A stretch of DNA of 34,203 bases from CAZUDI01 sp964618975 (GTDB lineage Bacteria > Desulfobacterota > Desulfomonilia > UBA1062): the NCBI GenBank assembly GCA_964618975.1, contig CAZUDI010000041.1, forward strand, positions 1-34,203, read 5' to 3'. The translations under genes and the position numbers were made by a program. Below are positions 15,950 through 24,225 of the stretch, one piece after another. Within the stretch, counting starts at the first letter, position 1, and each line of letters opens with the position of its first letter. Under the pieces are notes generated by a model. The model searched no databases. It was not told where the DNA came from and saw nothing but the letters and a program-made list of their open reading frames with translations.

Positions 15950-17206
15950 GTGCATAGAGAACCATTCCTGATCCTCTATATTGTCATGCTGGTGCTTGCG
16001 CAGGCCGTACGGTGGGGCCTCGAGAGACTCAATACCCGGCACCTGAAGGCCCACGGTGATGTGGTACCCGAGGCCTTTACGGATGTGGTGGATCGCGAAA
16101 CCCTGAAACGCATGCAGGCCTATACGATGGCCACGAATCGGGTGGCCGCCATCGAGAGTCTGATAAGCGACCTATTGTGCCTCGTGATCGTTCTGGGGTT
16201 GTTTCCCTGGCTGAACAGGGTCGTAGTGGGGCTTGGCCTGCCCTTTGTGCCGGCGGGGATGTTGCTGCTTTTCACCCTGGCGATCATCACGGGCGCCATA
16301 ACGCTCCCCTTTGACCTGTATTCCACCTTTGTGGTGGAGCGGCGTTTTGGTTTCAGTACCATCACGCCCGGATTATGGCTTGTGGATCTGATCAAGTCGC
16401 TGCTGATTGCGGGGATCCTCTTGGGTGTCCTCATGGCGGTTTTCCTGGCGCTTATGCAGCGCTTCCCGTACACATGGTGGATTTTCGTGTGGGCCTTCTA
16501 CGCCTTCTTCCAGCTGCTCATGCTCTGGATATACCCCGTGCTCATCGCCCCTGTCTTTAATACATTCAAGCCGGTCGAGGACAAAGAGCTCAAGGACAGC
16601 ATCACCGAACTGGCCCACAGGGTGGGGCTCTCGGTTACAGGCGTTTTCTCGATGGACGCCGGTCTCCGTTCCCGGCATTCCAACGCCTACTTCACCGGCA
16701 TCGGCAAGGCCAAGCGCATCGTGCTCTACGATACCCTGCTTGGCACCAACACACAGGGAGAGATCCTGGCGGTGCTCGGGCATGAACTCGGGCATTTCAA
16801 ACTGGGCCACATCCGCAAGCAGATCATTTTTTCCCTGGCGATCGCGCTGGGGTGCCTGTACGGAATATACTGGCTTCTGCAGTGGGCGCAGCTCTACAGT
16901 GCCTTCGGCCTGTCGGGCGCGCCGGCTTATGCGGGACTGGGTTTGCTCATGCTGGTGGCGTCGCCCTTTGCGTTCTTCCTCTCACCAGCGGCCGGGTGGC
17001 TCTCAAGGCGCTTTGAACGCCAGGCGGATGACTTCGCCTTTGCATTGTGCGGCGAGAGCGACTCCCTGGTCAGGGCCCTGAAACGCCTGGCCACCGACAA
17101 CCTGGCCAATCTGCACCCCCACCCCGTTTATGCCTGGTTCTACTATTCCCACCCGCCCCTGAACCAACGGATCGAGCACTTGAAGGACATGGGTTTCAAG
17201 TCCTAG
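15950..17206 (+). CDS. M48 family Ste24/CAAX-protease-like membrane metallopeptidase
   Basis: A 418-residue multi-spanning membrane protease of the Ste24 type. Helices are visible near residues 6-22, 72-90, 100-125, 145-170 and 175-200. The zinc motif HELGH is at 278-282, followed by two further membrane segments and the downstream Glu ligand in RRFERQADDFAF. Bacterial members probably act on membrane or lipidated proteins; there is no CAAX prenylation in bacteria, so the eukaryotic role does not transfer. The GTG at 15950 is chosen because it completes the N-terminal helix, but its ribosome site (GAGG) is too close; ATG 15986 is an alternative. Co-transcribed with ftsH. Confidence 0.88.
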   Translation: MHREPFLILYIVMLVLAQAVRWGLERLNTRHLKAHGDVVPEAFTDVVDRETLKRMQAYTMATNRVAAIESLISDLLCLVIVLGLFPWLNRVVVGLGLPFVPAGMLLLFTLAIITGAITLPFDLYSTFVVERRFGFSTITPGLWLVDLIKSLLIAGILLGVLMAVFLALMQRFPYTWWIFVWAFYAFFQLLMLWIYPVLIAPVFNTFKPVEDKELKDSITELAHRVGLSVTGVFSMDAGLRSRHSNAYFTGIGKAKRIVLYDTLLGTNTQGEILAVLGHELGHFKLGHIRKQIIFSLAIALGCLYGIYWLLQWAQLYSAFGLSGAPAYAGLGLLMLVASPFAFFLSPAAGWLSRRFERQADDFAFALCGESDSLVRALKRLATDNLANLHPHPVYAWFYYSHPPLNQRIEHLKDMGFKS

Positions 17207-17366
17207 GTCACTTTCCAGCAGGGTTTTCATGGATGGATGATTTTTTCATCACCTTGTCGTGCAGGGGGGCGGGTGGTTCGCTTGAAGAAGAGAGCACGAT
17301 TCTTCCGGCCCCGGGGGTATCCGCTGGGGATGTCAAGAAAATACCTAGAAAGATCGATAAATAACC

Positions 17367-17394
17367 TTGACTCGCTGACAGGGTGGGTTATTAA
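17367..17394 (+). promoter_or_regulatory. Candidate sigma70 promoter for the GAF-gap pair
   Basis: TTGACT (17367-17372) and TATTAA (17389-17394) are separated by 16 bases, 61 bases upstream of the GAF gene. The -35 box is good, the -10 box moderate. Confidence 0.4.
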
Positions 17395-17455
17395 ATTCAC
17401 AGAATGCTGCTGATGTTGATATCAGGGCTTGAGCACAGGATAAGGAGGATGATCC

Positions 17456-18019
17456 ATGAAATCAAAGGAGAAAAACTATACCCTGGCGCTGTATGAGGTG
17501 GCACGGGTCATCAACGCCTCGCTGGACACCACCACGGTGCTGGAGGAGATTGTCAAGGCCGTTGTGGAGACCATGAATGTCAAGGCCTCGTCCATACGTC
17601 TCCTTGATTCCCGCCGCAAGGCCCTGATCATGGGCGCCGCCCACGGGCTTTCCAAGGGCTATATCCGCAAAGGCCCGGTGTTGGTCAAGGAGAGCGGCCT
17701 GGATCAGAAGGTGCTCAAGGGTCAGCTGATCTATATCAAAGATGCGCAGACCGATCCGGATTTCCAGTATGGGGCCGGCGCCAGGGCCGAGAAGATCAAG
17801 TCGGTGCTCGTTGTCCCCTTAAGGGTGGGCGAGAACGTGATCGGTGTCTTGAGGGTGTATTCGGAGAGGATTCGGGAATTCAAGGAACAGGAGATCCAGT
17901 TTCTTCAGGCCGTGGCCAATCTCAGCGCCATCGCCCTGGATAATGCCCGGCTTCACCAGGCCCTGCAGACAAACTACGATTTGCTCGTGGCCCACAAGTA
18001 TCGCCTGGATGATAACTGA
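17456..18019 (+). CDS. Stand-alone GAF-domain protein
   Basis: A 187-residue cytoplasmic protein that is essentially one GAF domain (about 20-165), with family segments LEEIVKAVVETMNVKASSIR, KSVLVVPLRVGENVIGVLRV and EIQFLQAVANLSAIALDNAR. GAF domains bind small molecules such as cyclic nucleotides or haem, or sense redox state. No output domain (kinase, GGDEF, helix-turn-helix) is attached. The end (NYDLLVAHKYRLDDN) is helical and could mediate dimerisation. AAGGAGG precedes ATG 17456. The GAPDH gene starts 11 bases after its stop behind its own AAGGAGG, so the two are almost certainly co-transcribed, suggesting a regulatory link to glycolytic flux that is not proven. Confidence 0.85.
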   Translation: MKSKEKNYTLALYEVARVINASLDTTTVLEEIVKAVVETMNVKASSIRLLDSRRKALIMGAAHGLSKGYIRKGPVLVKESGLDQKVLKGQLIYIKDAQTDPDFQYGAGARAEKIKSVLVVPLRVGENVIGVLRVYSERIREFKEQEIQFLQAVANLSAIALDNARLHQALQTNYDLLVAHKYRLDDN

Positions 18020-18030
18020 AGGAGGATGAC

Positions 18031-19041
18031 ATGGTTCGTATCGGGATTAACGGGTTCGGACGGATCGGACGCCAAGTGCTCAAGGCGATCATAGAAAGAT
18101 ATCCGGATACATTGCAGGTTGTTGCCATCAATGACCTTTTCGATGTGGAGACCAATGCGCATCTCTTTACCTACGACACCAATTACGGCCGTTTTTCCGG
18201 CACGGTGCAGGCCAGGAGGGACACCCTGCAGATCAACGAGACCATGATCAAGAGTTTCTCCTATCGCGACCCCAGTGCGATTCCCTGGGACGACGTGGAG
18301 GCGGATATCGTCATCGAGAGCACCGGCCTTTTCCGGACGGGCCAGCAGGCCTCGGCGCACATCGACGGCGGGGCCAAGAAGGTGATTATAACCGCGCCGG
18401 CCAAGGACGAGGATCTTACCGTGGTGATGGGGGTTAATCACAAGCGCTACAATCCCCGTAAGCATGCCATTGTCTCCAATGCCTCCTGTACGACCAACTG
18501 CCTTGCTCCTGCCGCCCTGGTGGTGCACAAGGCCTTTGGAATCTTGCGTGGTATGATGACCACGGTGCATGCCTATACCAATGACCAGCGGATCCTCGAT
18601 ATGCCTCACAAGGATCTGCGACGTGCCCGGGCGGCGGCCATGAATATCATTCCCACCTCGACCGGGGCGGCACGGGCGCTCTCCCTGGTGATCCCCGAGC
18701 TCAAGGGGCGTTTCGATGGCTATGCCCTGCGGGTGCCGACACCCACCGTATCGGTGGTGGATGCGGTCATGGATCTGGAAAGGGAGACATCCACCGAGGA
18801 ACTGCACAATGCCCTGAAGAAGGCATCCCGCACCTCACTCAAGGGGATCATGGCCTGCGAGGACCAGCCGCTGGTGTCTTCCGACTTCCGCGGTAACGAT
18901 CACTCCTCCATCGTGGACCTCGAATTCACTCAGGTGCTCCATGGTACTATGGCCAAGGTGGTGACCTGGTATGACAACGAGTGGGGTTACTCCTGCCGTG
19001 TGGCTGACCTGGCACACTATATGGCCGACAAGGGGTTCTAG
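18031..19041 (+). CDS. gap: Glyceraldehyde-3-phosphate dehydrogenase, type I
   Basis: GAPDH interconverts glyceraldehyde-3-phosphate and 1,3-bisphosphoglycerate in glycolysis and gluconeogenesis. At 336 residues it has the usual length, the NAD motif INGFGRIGR (6-14) and the catalytic SNASCTTNCLAP with Cys153. The sugar-phosphate site follows, and the end is WYDNEWGYSCRVADL. Asp35 after the second strand (VAINDLFD) favours NAD over NADP. The ATG at 18031 follows AAGGAGG. Confidence 0.96.
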   Translation: MVRIGINGFGRIGRQVLKAIIERYPDTLQVVAINDLFDVETNAHLFTYDTNYGRFSGTVQARRDTLQINETMIKSFSYRDPSAIPWDDVEADIVIESTGLFRTGQQASAHIDGGAKKVIITAPAKDEDLTVVMGVNHKRYNPRKHAIVSNASCTTNCLAPAALVVHKAFGILRGMMTTVHAYTNDQRILDMPHKDLRRARAAAMNIIPTSTGAARALSLVIPELKGRFDGYALRVPTPTVSVVDAVMDLERETSTEELHNALKKASRTSLKGIMACEDQPLVSSDFRGNDHSSIVDLEFTQVLHGTMAKVVTWYDNEWGYSCRVADLAHYMADKGF

Positions 19042-19278
19042 GCCGAAGGGGTGGAAGGCTTTTCTGCCGCACACCGTCTAGGGGGGAAGCCGCAAGCGGG
19101 TTAGTCCAGGTTCAAGGCCCAGATCGGGGCTCGGCCCGGGGCACAGGTCCCTCAACGGAGGAGTCGGACCCCGAGCTGCAGGTTCAGGCTCGACCTGGAA
19201 TTGTGGGGCTGTTGCCGCAACACTCTGAATATTCTATATAAATTAACAATCTGTCGCCGATTAGGGTTCCTTTTCAGC
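19042..19278. other. Intergenic stretch with several GC-rich inverted repeats
   Basis: The 237 bases between gap and the carB promoter hold no convincing gene. They can fold into several stems: GCTCGG/CCGAGC enclosing GGTCC/GGACC and CCTC/GAGG (about 19130-19184), then CAGGT/ACCTG. A near-repeat, CCAGGTTCAAGGC and GCAGGTTCAGGC, flanks them. An AT-rich block (about 19225-19250) precedes the carB promoter and may act as an UP-like element. No known RNA family was recognised; I call it only possible structured RNA. Confidence 0.3.
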
Positions 19279-19307
19279 TTGACTTGCCGCATGCGGTTTC
19301 TTATAGT
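19279..19307 (+). promoter_or_regulatory. Sigma70 promoter of carB
   Basis: TTGACT (19279-19284) and TATAGT (19302-19307) are separated by exactly 17 bases, each one mismatch from consensus. The predicted start near 19314 gives a leader of about 36 bases to ATG 19350. This is the best sigma70 promoter seen in the window. Confidence 0.7.
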
Positions 19308-19349
19308 CCGAACGTTTAACCTAAATTCGCGTTGAAGGGGAGTGGGGGA

Positions 19350-22300
19350 ATGCCCAAGAGAGATGATATCAACAAGGTCATGATTATCGGTTCCGGGCCC
19401 ATCATCATCGGACAGGCGTGTGAGTTCGACTACTCGGGAACCCAGGCCTGCAAGGCCCTCAAGGAGCTCGGGTACGAGATCGTTCTGGTAAACTCCAACC
19501 CGGCGACCATCATGACCGATCCCAATATGGCGGATGTCACCTATATCGAACCTCTCAACGCCACGACGGTCTCTTTGATCATCGAACGCGAACGGCCCGA
19601 TGCGATCCTCCCCAACCTGGGAGGGCAGTCCGGCCTCAACCTCACCTCCGAGTTGGCCCGCCTAGGCGTGCTGGACCAGTTCGGCGTCAAGGTCATCGGT
19701 GTGGCCATCGACGCCATCGAGCGCGGCGAAGACCGGATCGCCTTCAAGGAAACCATGAACCGACTCGGGATTGAGATCCCCCGCAGCGAACCCGCCTACA
19801 GTATCGAAGAGGCCGAGGAGATCGCGATACGGCTCGGCTTCCCTGTGGTGATCCGTCCGGCCTATACCCTGGGCGGGACCGGGGGCGGGCTCGTATATAA
19901 CGTTGAGGAGTTGCGCACCATCGTCGGCCGGGGGCTGTCCGCGAGCCTGGTGGGACAGGTACTCGTGGAGGAGTCGGTCCTGGGCTGGGAAGAGCTGGAG
20001 CTCGAGGTGGTCAGGGATGCCAAGAACAACATGATTACGGTGTGTTTCATCGAGAACGTGGACCCCATGGGTGTACATACAGGCGATTCCTTCTGTACCG
20101 CGCCCATGCTCACCATCAGTCCCGAGCTCCAGGCACGGCTGCAGAAGCACTCCTATGACATCGTTGAGGCCATTGAGGTCATTGGCGGAACCAATGTCCA
20201 GTTCGCCCATGATCCCGAAACCGACCGGGTCGTGGTGATTGAAATCAATCCGCGAACCTCGCGTTCCTCGGCCCTGGCCTCCAAGGCCACCGGCTTCCCC
20301 ATCGCCCTGATCTCATCCAAGCTCGCCGCGGGCATCACCCTGGACGAGATCCCCTACTGGAAGGAGGGGACCCTCGAGAGGTATGCCCCCTCGGGCGACT
20401 ATGTGGTGGTAAAGTTTGCCCGCTGGGCCTTCGAAAAGTTCCGGGGGGTTAATGACCGGCTCGGTACGCAGATGCGGGCCGTGGGCGAGGTCATGAGCAT
20501 CGGCAAGAACTACAAGGAGGCCCTGCAGAAGTCCATCCGTTCCCTGGAGAGCGGGAGATACGGTCTGGGCTTTGCGAAGAACTACCATGAACTCGATCTG
20601 GGAGGCCTGTTGGATCAACTCGGTGAACCTTCAAGTGAGCGCCAGTTCATCATGTACGAGGCCCTGAGGAAGGGGGCCACGGTCGAAGAACTTTACCGCA
20701 AGACCTCCATCAAGCGCTGGTTTATCGAACAGATGAAGGAACTGGTGGACCTCGAAGAGAAGCTGCTTGCCTGCCGCGGCACGCATCTTCCGGAGGAGCT
20801 TCTCGTGCGGGCCAAGCAGGACGGCTTCGCCGACCGCTACCTCGCCATGCTTCTCGGGACGACCGAGGAGGAGTTACGCGCCCGACGCATGGCCCTGGGT
20901 GTGGTCCACGGATGGCAGAGTGTCCCGGTGAGCGGGGTCGATGACGCCAAATACTACTACTCCACCTATAATGCCCCGGACACGGTGAAGGTGAGCGGCA
21001 ACCGCAAGATCATGGTCCTGGGCGGAGGGCCCAACCGCATCGGTCAGGGCATCGAGTTCGATTACTGCTGCGTGCATGCGGCTTTTGCCATTCGTGAGGC
21101 GGGGCTGGAATCCATCATGGTCAACTGCAATCCCGAAACCGTCTCCACCGATTATGACACCTCGGACAAGCTCTACTTCGAGCCCCTTACCGTGGAGGAG
21201 GTGTTGAGTATCTACGAGAAGGAGCAGCCCGAGGGGGTCATCGTCCAGTTCGGCGGCCAGACGCCACTCAATATCGCCGGGGAGCTGGAACGGGCGGGGG
21301 TCAAGATTCTGGGCACGTCCCCGGCCGCCATTGATCTGGCCGAGGACCGGGAGCATTTCGCACAGATGATGACCAAGCTTGGCATCCCCATGCCGGAGTC
21401 CGGCATGGCGAGCAACCTGGAGGAGGCGCTCCTGATTGCCGGCAAGATCGGCTATCCCCTCATGGTGCGACCCTCGTACGTTCTGGGCGGCCGCGGCATG
21501 GAGGTGGTGCATGACGAGGATATGCTCCGGGAGTATCTCCTGGCCGCCGTGGGGGTGACACCCGAACGGCCGATTTTGATCGACAAGTTCCTCGAGAACG
21601 CCATCGAGGTCGAGGCGGATGCCATCTGTGACGGAGAGGATGCCTTTGTGCCGGCGGTCATGGAGCATATCGAGCACGCTGGCGTCCATTCCGGCGATTC
21701 GGCCTGTGTGATCCCGCCCATCAGCATTCCGACCAAGCACATCGATACGATCAATGAATATACACGCCGCATCGCCATCGAGCTGGGCGTGGTGGGTCTG
21801 ATGAACATGCAGTACGCCATCGCCAAGGACACGGTCTATGTGCTCGAGGCCAATCCCCGCGCCTCCCGTACCGTGCCGCTGGTATCCAAGGTGTGCAATA
21901 TCCCCATGGCTCACATCGCCACCTTGATCATGCTCGGTAGTAAGATCAAGGACTTCGACTTGCAACTCCATCCCCTGCCCCACTTCGGGGTCAAGGAGGC
22001 GGTGTTTCCCTTTAATATGTTCCCCGAGGTCGACCCGCTCCTCGGGCCAGAGATGCGCTCTACCGGAGAGGTGCTCGGCATGGCCCCTTCATTCGGGCTG
22101 GCCTATTACAAGGCCTCCGAGGCGGGCTCGCAGGTCCTGCCGCAGGCGGGCACCGTACTGCTCACGGTCTCACGGCGGGAGCGGCCGGCGGTCCTCGAGG
22201 TGGCGCGACTTTTCGACGATCTGGGATTCAAGATCAAGGCCACACGGAATACGCATGCCTTCCTGAGCGAGAACGGCATCGCCTCCGAGATGGTTCTCAA

Positions 22301-22550
22301 GCTGCATGAAGGCCGCCCCAATATCGTGGATGGCATCAAGAACAAGGAATACGATCTGATTATCAATACTCCCATAGGAAAACTCAGTAAGTATGACGAC
22401 TCCTATATTCGTAAGGATGCGATCCGCTACAAGGTTCCCTATATCACCACCCTGTCGGCGGCCATCGCCGCGGCGCGCGGGATTGCCGCCTACCGGGACG
22501 GCAAGGGCGAGGTCAAGGCCTTGCAGCGCTATCACGAGGACATCCGCTGA
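19350..22550 (+). CDS. carB: Carbamoyl-phosphate synthase large subunit
   Basis: CarB makes carbamoyl phosphate from bicarbonate, ammonia (delivered by CarA) and two ATP, feeding pyrimidine and arginine synthesis. The 1066-residue length and order match the family: first ATP-grasp half (IIIGQACEFDYSGTQ, VIRPAYTLGGTGGG, EINPRTSRSSALASKATG), oligomerisation region, second ATP-grasp half (GGGPNRIGQGIEFDYCCVH, VRPSYVLGGRGMEVV, EANPRASRTVPLVSK) and C-terminal allosteric domain (RPAVLEVARLFDDLGFKI). ATG 19350 follows GGGGAGTGGGGG; TTG 19332 overlaps the ribosome site region and is unlikely. carA is not in the window. purU lies 45 bases downstream and may be co-transcribed. Confidence 0.97.
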   Translation: MPKRDDINKVMIIGSGPIIIGQACEFDYSGTQACKALKELGYEIVLVNSNPATIMTDPNMADVTYIEPLNATTVSLIIERERPDAILPNLGGQSGLNLTSELARLGVLDQFGVKVIGVAIDAIERGEDRIAFKETMNRLGIEIPRSEPAYSIEEAEEIAIRLGFPVVIRPAYTLGGTGGGLVYNVEELRTIVGRGLSASLVGQVLVEESVLGWEELELEVVRDAKNNMITVCFIENVDPMGVHTGDSFCTAPMLTISPELQARLQKHSYDIVEAIEVIGGTNVQFAHDPETDRVVVIEINPRTSRSSALASKATGFPIALISSKLAAGITLDEIPYWKEGTLERYAPSGDYVVVKFARWAFEKFRGVNDRLGTQMRAVGEVMSIGKNYKEALQKSIRSLESGRYGLGFAKNYHELDLGGLLDQLGEPSSERQFIMYEALRKGATVEELYRKTSIKRWFIEQMKELVDLEEKLLACRGTHLPEELLVRAKQDGFADRYLAMLLGTTEEELRARRMALGVVHGWQSVPVSGVDDAKYYYSTYNAPDTVKVSGNRKIMVLGGGPNRIGQGIEFDYCCVHAAFAIREAGLESIMVNCNPETVSTDYDTSDKLYFEPLTVEEVLSIYEKEQPEGVIVQFGGQTPLNIAGELERAGVKILGTSPAAIDLAEDREHFAQMMTKLGIPMPESGMASNLEEALLIAGKIGYPLMVRPSYVLGGRGMEVVHDEDMLREYLLAAVGVTPERPILIDKFLENAIEVEADAICDGEDAFVPAVMEHIEHAGVHSGDSACVIPPISIPTKHIDTINEYTRRIAIELGVVGLMNMQYAIAKDTVYVLEANPRASRTVPLVSKVCNIPMAHIATLIMLGSKIKDFDLQLHPLPHFGVKEAVFPFNMFPEVDPLLGPEMRSTGEVLGMAPSFGLAYYKASEAGSQVLPQAGTVLLTVSRRERPAVLEVARLFDDLGFKIKATRNTHAFLSENGIASEMVLKLHEGRPNIVDGIKNKEYDLIINTPIGKLSKYDDSYIRKDAIRYKVPYITTLSAAIAAARGIAAYRDGKGEVKALQRYHEDIR

Positions 22551-22595
22551 GGAGCGTTTGTCGATCGGCAAAACAATTTTCCAGGGGGGGTGCCC

Positions 22596-23432
22596 ATGTC
22601 TGAACATATCCTGCGGGTCGACTCCACGGATCAAAAGGGGTTGGTGCATGCCATCACCGGCGTGCTCTGTCGTCATGGCTGCAACATCACGAGTAACGGG
22701 GAATTCGTGGACCGCGAGCGGGGACACTTCTTCATGCGGACGGAATTCAGTGGCGACTTCGACCCGGCCGAGGGGGGGCGCGAGCTGGCAGAGGTGCTGC
22801 CCGGGGGGGCCAACGTGCGGTTCGCCGAGAAGCGGGACAAGGATATCCTTGTGCTGGCTACGAAGGAGCCGCACTGCCTCGGGGACCTGCTGATCCGCCA
22901 CGCGGCACACGAACTCAAGGCCAACATCCTGGGGGTGATCAGCAATCATGACACCTTGGGCGAAATCGTGGAACGCTTTGCCGTCCCCTTTCATTATGTG
23001 CCCCACGAGGGTCTGGCGAGGAGGGGGCATGAAGAGGCGCTTGCGGAGATCATCGATGCCTGTAAACCCGATTATGTGGTTCTGGCCAAGTACATGCGGA
23101 TCTTCACCCCGACCTTTGTCGCCTGTTACCGGAACCGGATCATCAACATCCACCATTCCTTCCTGCCCGCCTTCATGGGGGCCAATCCCTATCGGCAGGC
23201 CTTTGAGCGTGGCGTGAAGATCATCGGCGCCACGGCGCATTTCGTAAGCGATGACCTTGATCAGGGTCCCATCATCAGACAGGAGGTCATCCCCATTGAC
23301 CACACCTATGCGCCTCAGGATATGATGCAGGCGGGACGGGATGTGGAGAAGGTGGTGTTGGCGCATGCCCTCAAGCTGGTGTTTGAAGAGCGGGTCTTCA
23401 TCAACGGCAACAAGACCGTCATTTTCGAATAG
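22596..23432 (+). CDS. purU: Formyltetrahydrofolate deformylase
   Basis: PurU hydrolyses 10-formyltetrahydrofolate to tetrahydrofolate and formate, balancing the one-carbon pool or supplying formate. The 278-residue protein has an N-terminal ACT domain (about 4-80, DSTDQKGLVHAITGVLCRHG) and a formyltransferase-type catalytic domain. Catalytic residues are in INIHHSFLPAFMGANPY (Asn184, His186) and in GATAHFVSDDLDQGPII (Asp222). These agree with PurU rather than with PurN, which lacks the ACT domain. ATG 22596 follows a G-rich site. Its stop lies only four bases from the stop of the convergent membrane-protease gene, leaving no room for a separate terminator. Confidence 0.95.
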   Translation: MSEHILRVDSTDQKGLVHAITGVLCRHGCNITSNGEFVDRERGHFFMRTEFSGDFDPAEGGRELAEVLPGGANVRFAEKRDKDILVLATKEPHCLGDLLIRHAAHELKANILGVISNHDTLGEIVERFAVPFHYVPHEGLARRGHEEALAEIIDACKPDYVVLAKYMRIFTPTFVACYRNRIINIHHSFLPAFMGANPYRQAFERGVKIIGATAHFVSDDLDQGPIIRQEVIPIDHTYAPQDMMQAGRDVEKVVLAHALKLVFEERVFINGNKTVIFE

Positions 23433-23436
23433 TTCC

Positions 23437-24048
23437 TCAGGCGCTCAGACAGGGTAAGATAGAGGGTATGGCCCAGATGCCGAAGTTGGCCGTAGCATGC
23501 AGCACATAGGCCGCCCAGATGTTCTGTCGCCATTCGTAGAGTGCGCCGAAGGCGAGCCCCCCGATCAGCTGCACGGGCGCGATAAAGCCGTGCATGCAGG
23601 CAAACATGAGGGCCGAAAGCGAAAGCGAGACGATCAGGGGCAGCCGGCGCCGCAACCAGGCATAGCAGAGCCCGCGGAAAAAGAGCTCCTCTGCCAGAGG
23701 GGCGACGATACATCCTACAAAGACGAACATGAAGGGGTTCTCCAGGGGGTACGCCACGAGCAGTAGCCGCAGCAGACCCCCACTGATAACGAGGCGTGCG
23801 ATCAGATCCACCAGGAGAACGGCGCCGCCAAAGGCACAGGCCGAGGCCGCACCTACCAGGAGTTCCCGGCTGAGGCTGGTGCTGATGATGCCACACTCAG
23901 AAAAGGCGAGCATCAGCATGAGGAGCATCTCCGCGCTGCGGGCCAGCAGGGTATAGAGCAGGGGATCCATGGCGACGTGCGCATAGGCCGACCGCAGGAT
24001 GATCTCGAGGGCAATGACCGCAGTGATAGCACGCAATCTCCTGTCCAT
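23437..24048 (-). CDS. CPBP-family intramembrane protease (Rce1/Abi-like)
   Basis: A 203-residue membrane protein of the CPBP (CAAX protease and bacteriocin-processing) family. The first motif, APLAEELFFRGLCYAWLRRR, carries the EExxxR signature. The second, SLSALMFACMHGF, supplies the conserved His. The last, VLHATANFGIWA, supplies another His/Asn pair. Several hydrophobic helices precede motif 1. Such proteins cleave or bind membrane substrates; none is identifiable here. The ATG at 24048 is preferred over TTG 24084 because the extra residues are basic and unlike the family, though neither has a clear ribosome site. It is divergent from selB. Confidence 0.82.
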   Translation of the reverse strand: MDRRLRAITAVIALEIILRSAYAHVAMDPLLYTLLARSAEMLLMLMLAFSECGIISTSLSRELLVGAASACAFGGAVLLVDLIARLVISGGLLRLLLVAYPLENPFMFVFVGCIVAPLAEELFFRGLCYAWLRRRLPLIVSLSLSALMFACMHGFIAPVQLIGGLAFGALYEWRQNIWAAYVLHATANFGIWAIPSILPCLSA

Positions 24049-24225
24049 GCGTGTCGTTTTATACCGGATCGCCCGAGTATTCAATCACTACGAGGAGTAA
24101 TCTGCGCTCTGAAGAGGAGAATGGCCCCCCTCGGGGCAGGACGGGTGCCGAAATCACTCCCTGGAAACATGCGGGAGCGAGCATTGAAATTGACGAAGGC
24201 TTCCGAATGCGTGTAAGCTGGCGCC

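Noticed and set aside
20874..21983. 369-codon minus-strand open frame opposite carB
   Set aside because: Shadow of carB with no ribosome site and no family similarity.
24049..24225. selC (tRNA-Sec) or other sel element next to selB
   Set aside because: No cloverleaf or long acceptor stem could be drawn in this gap.
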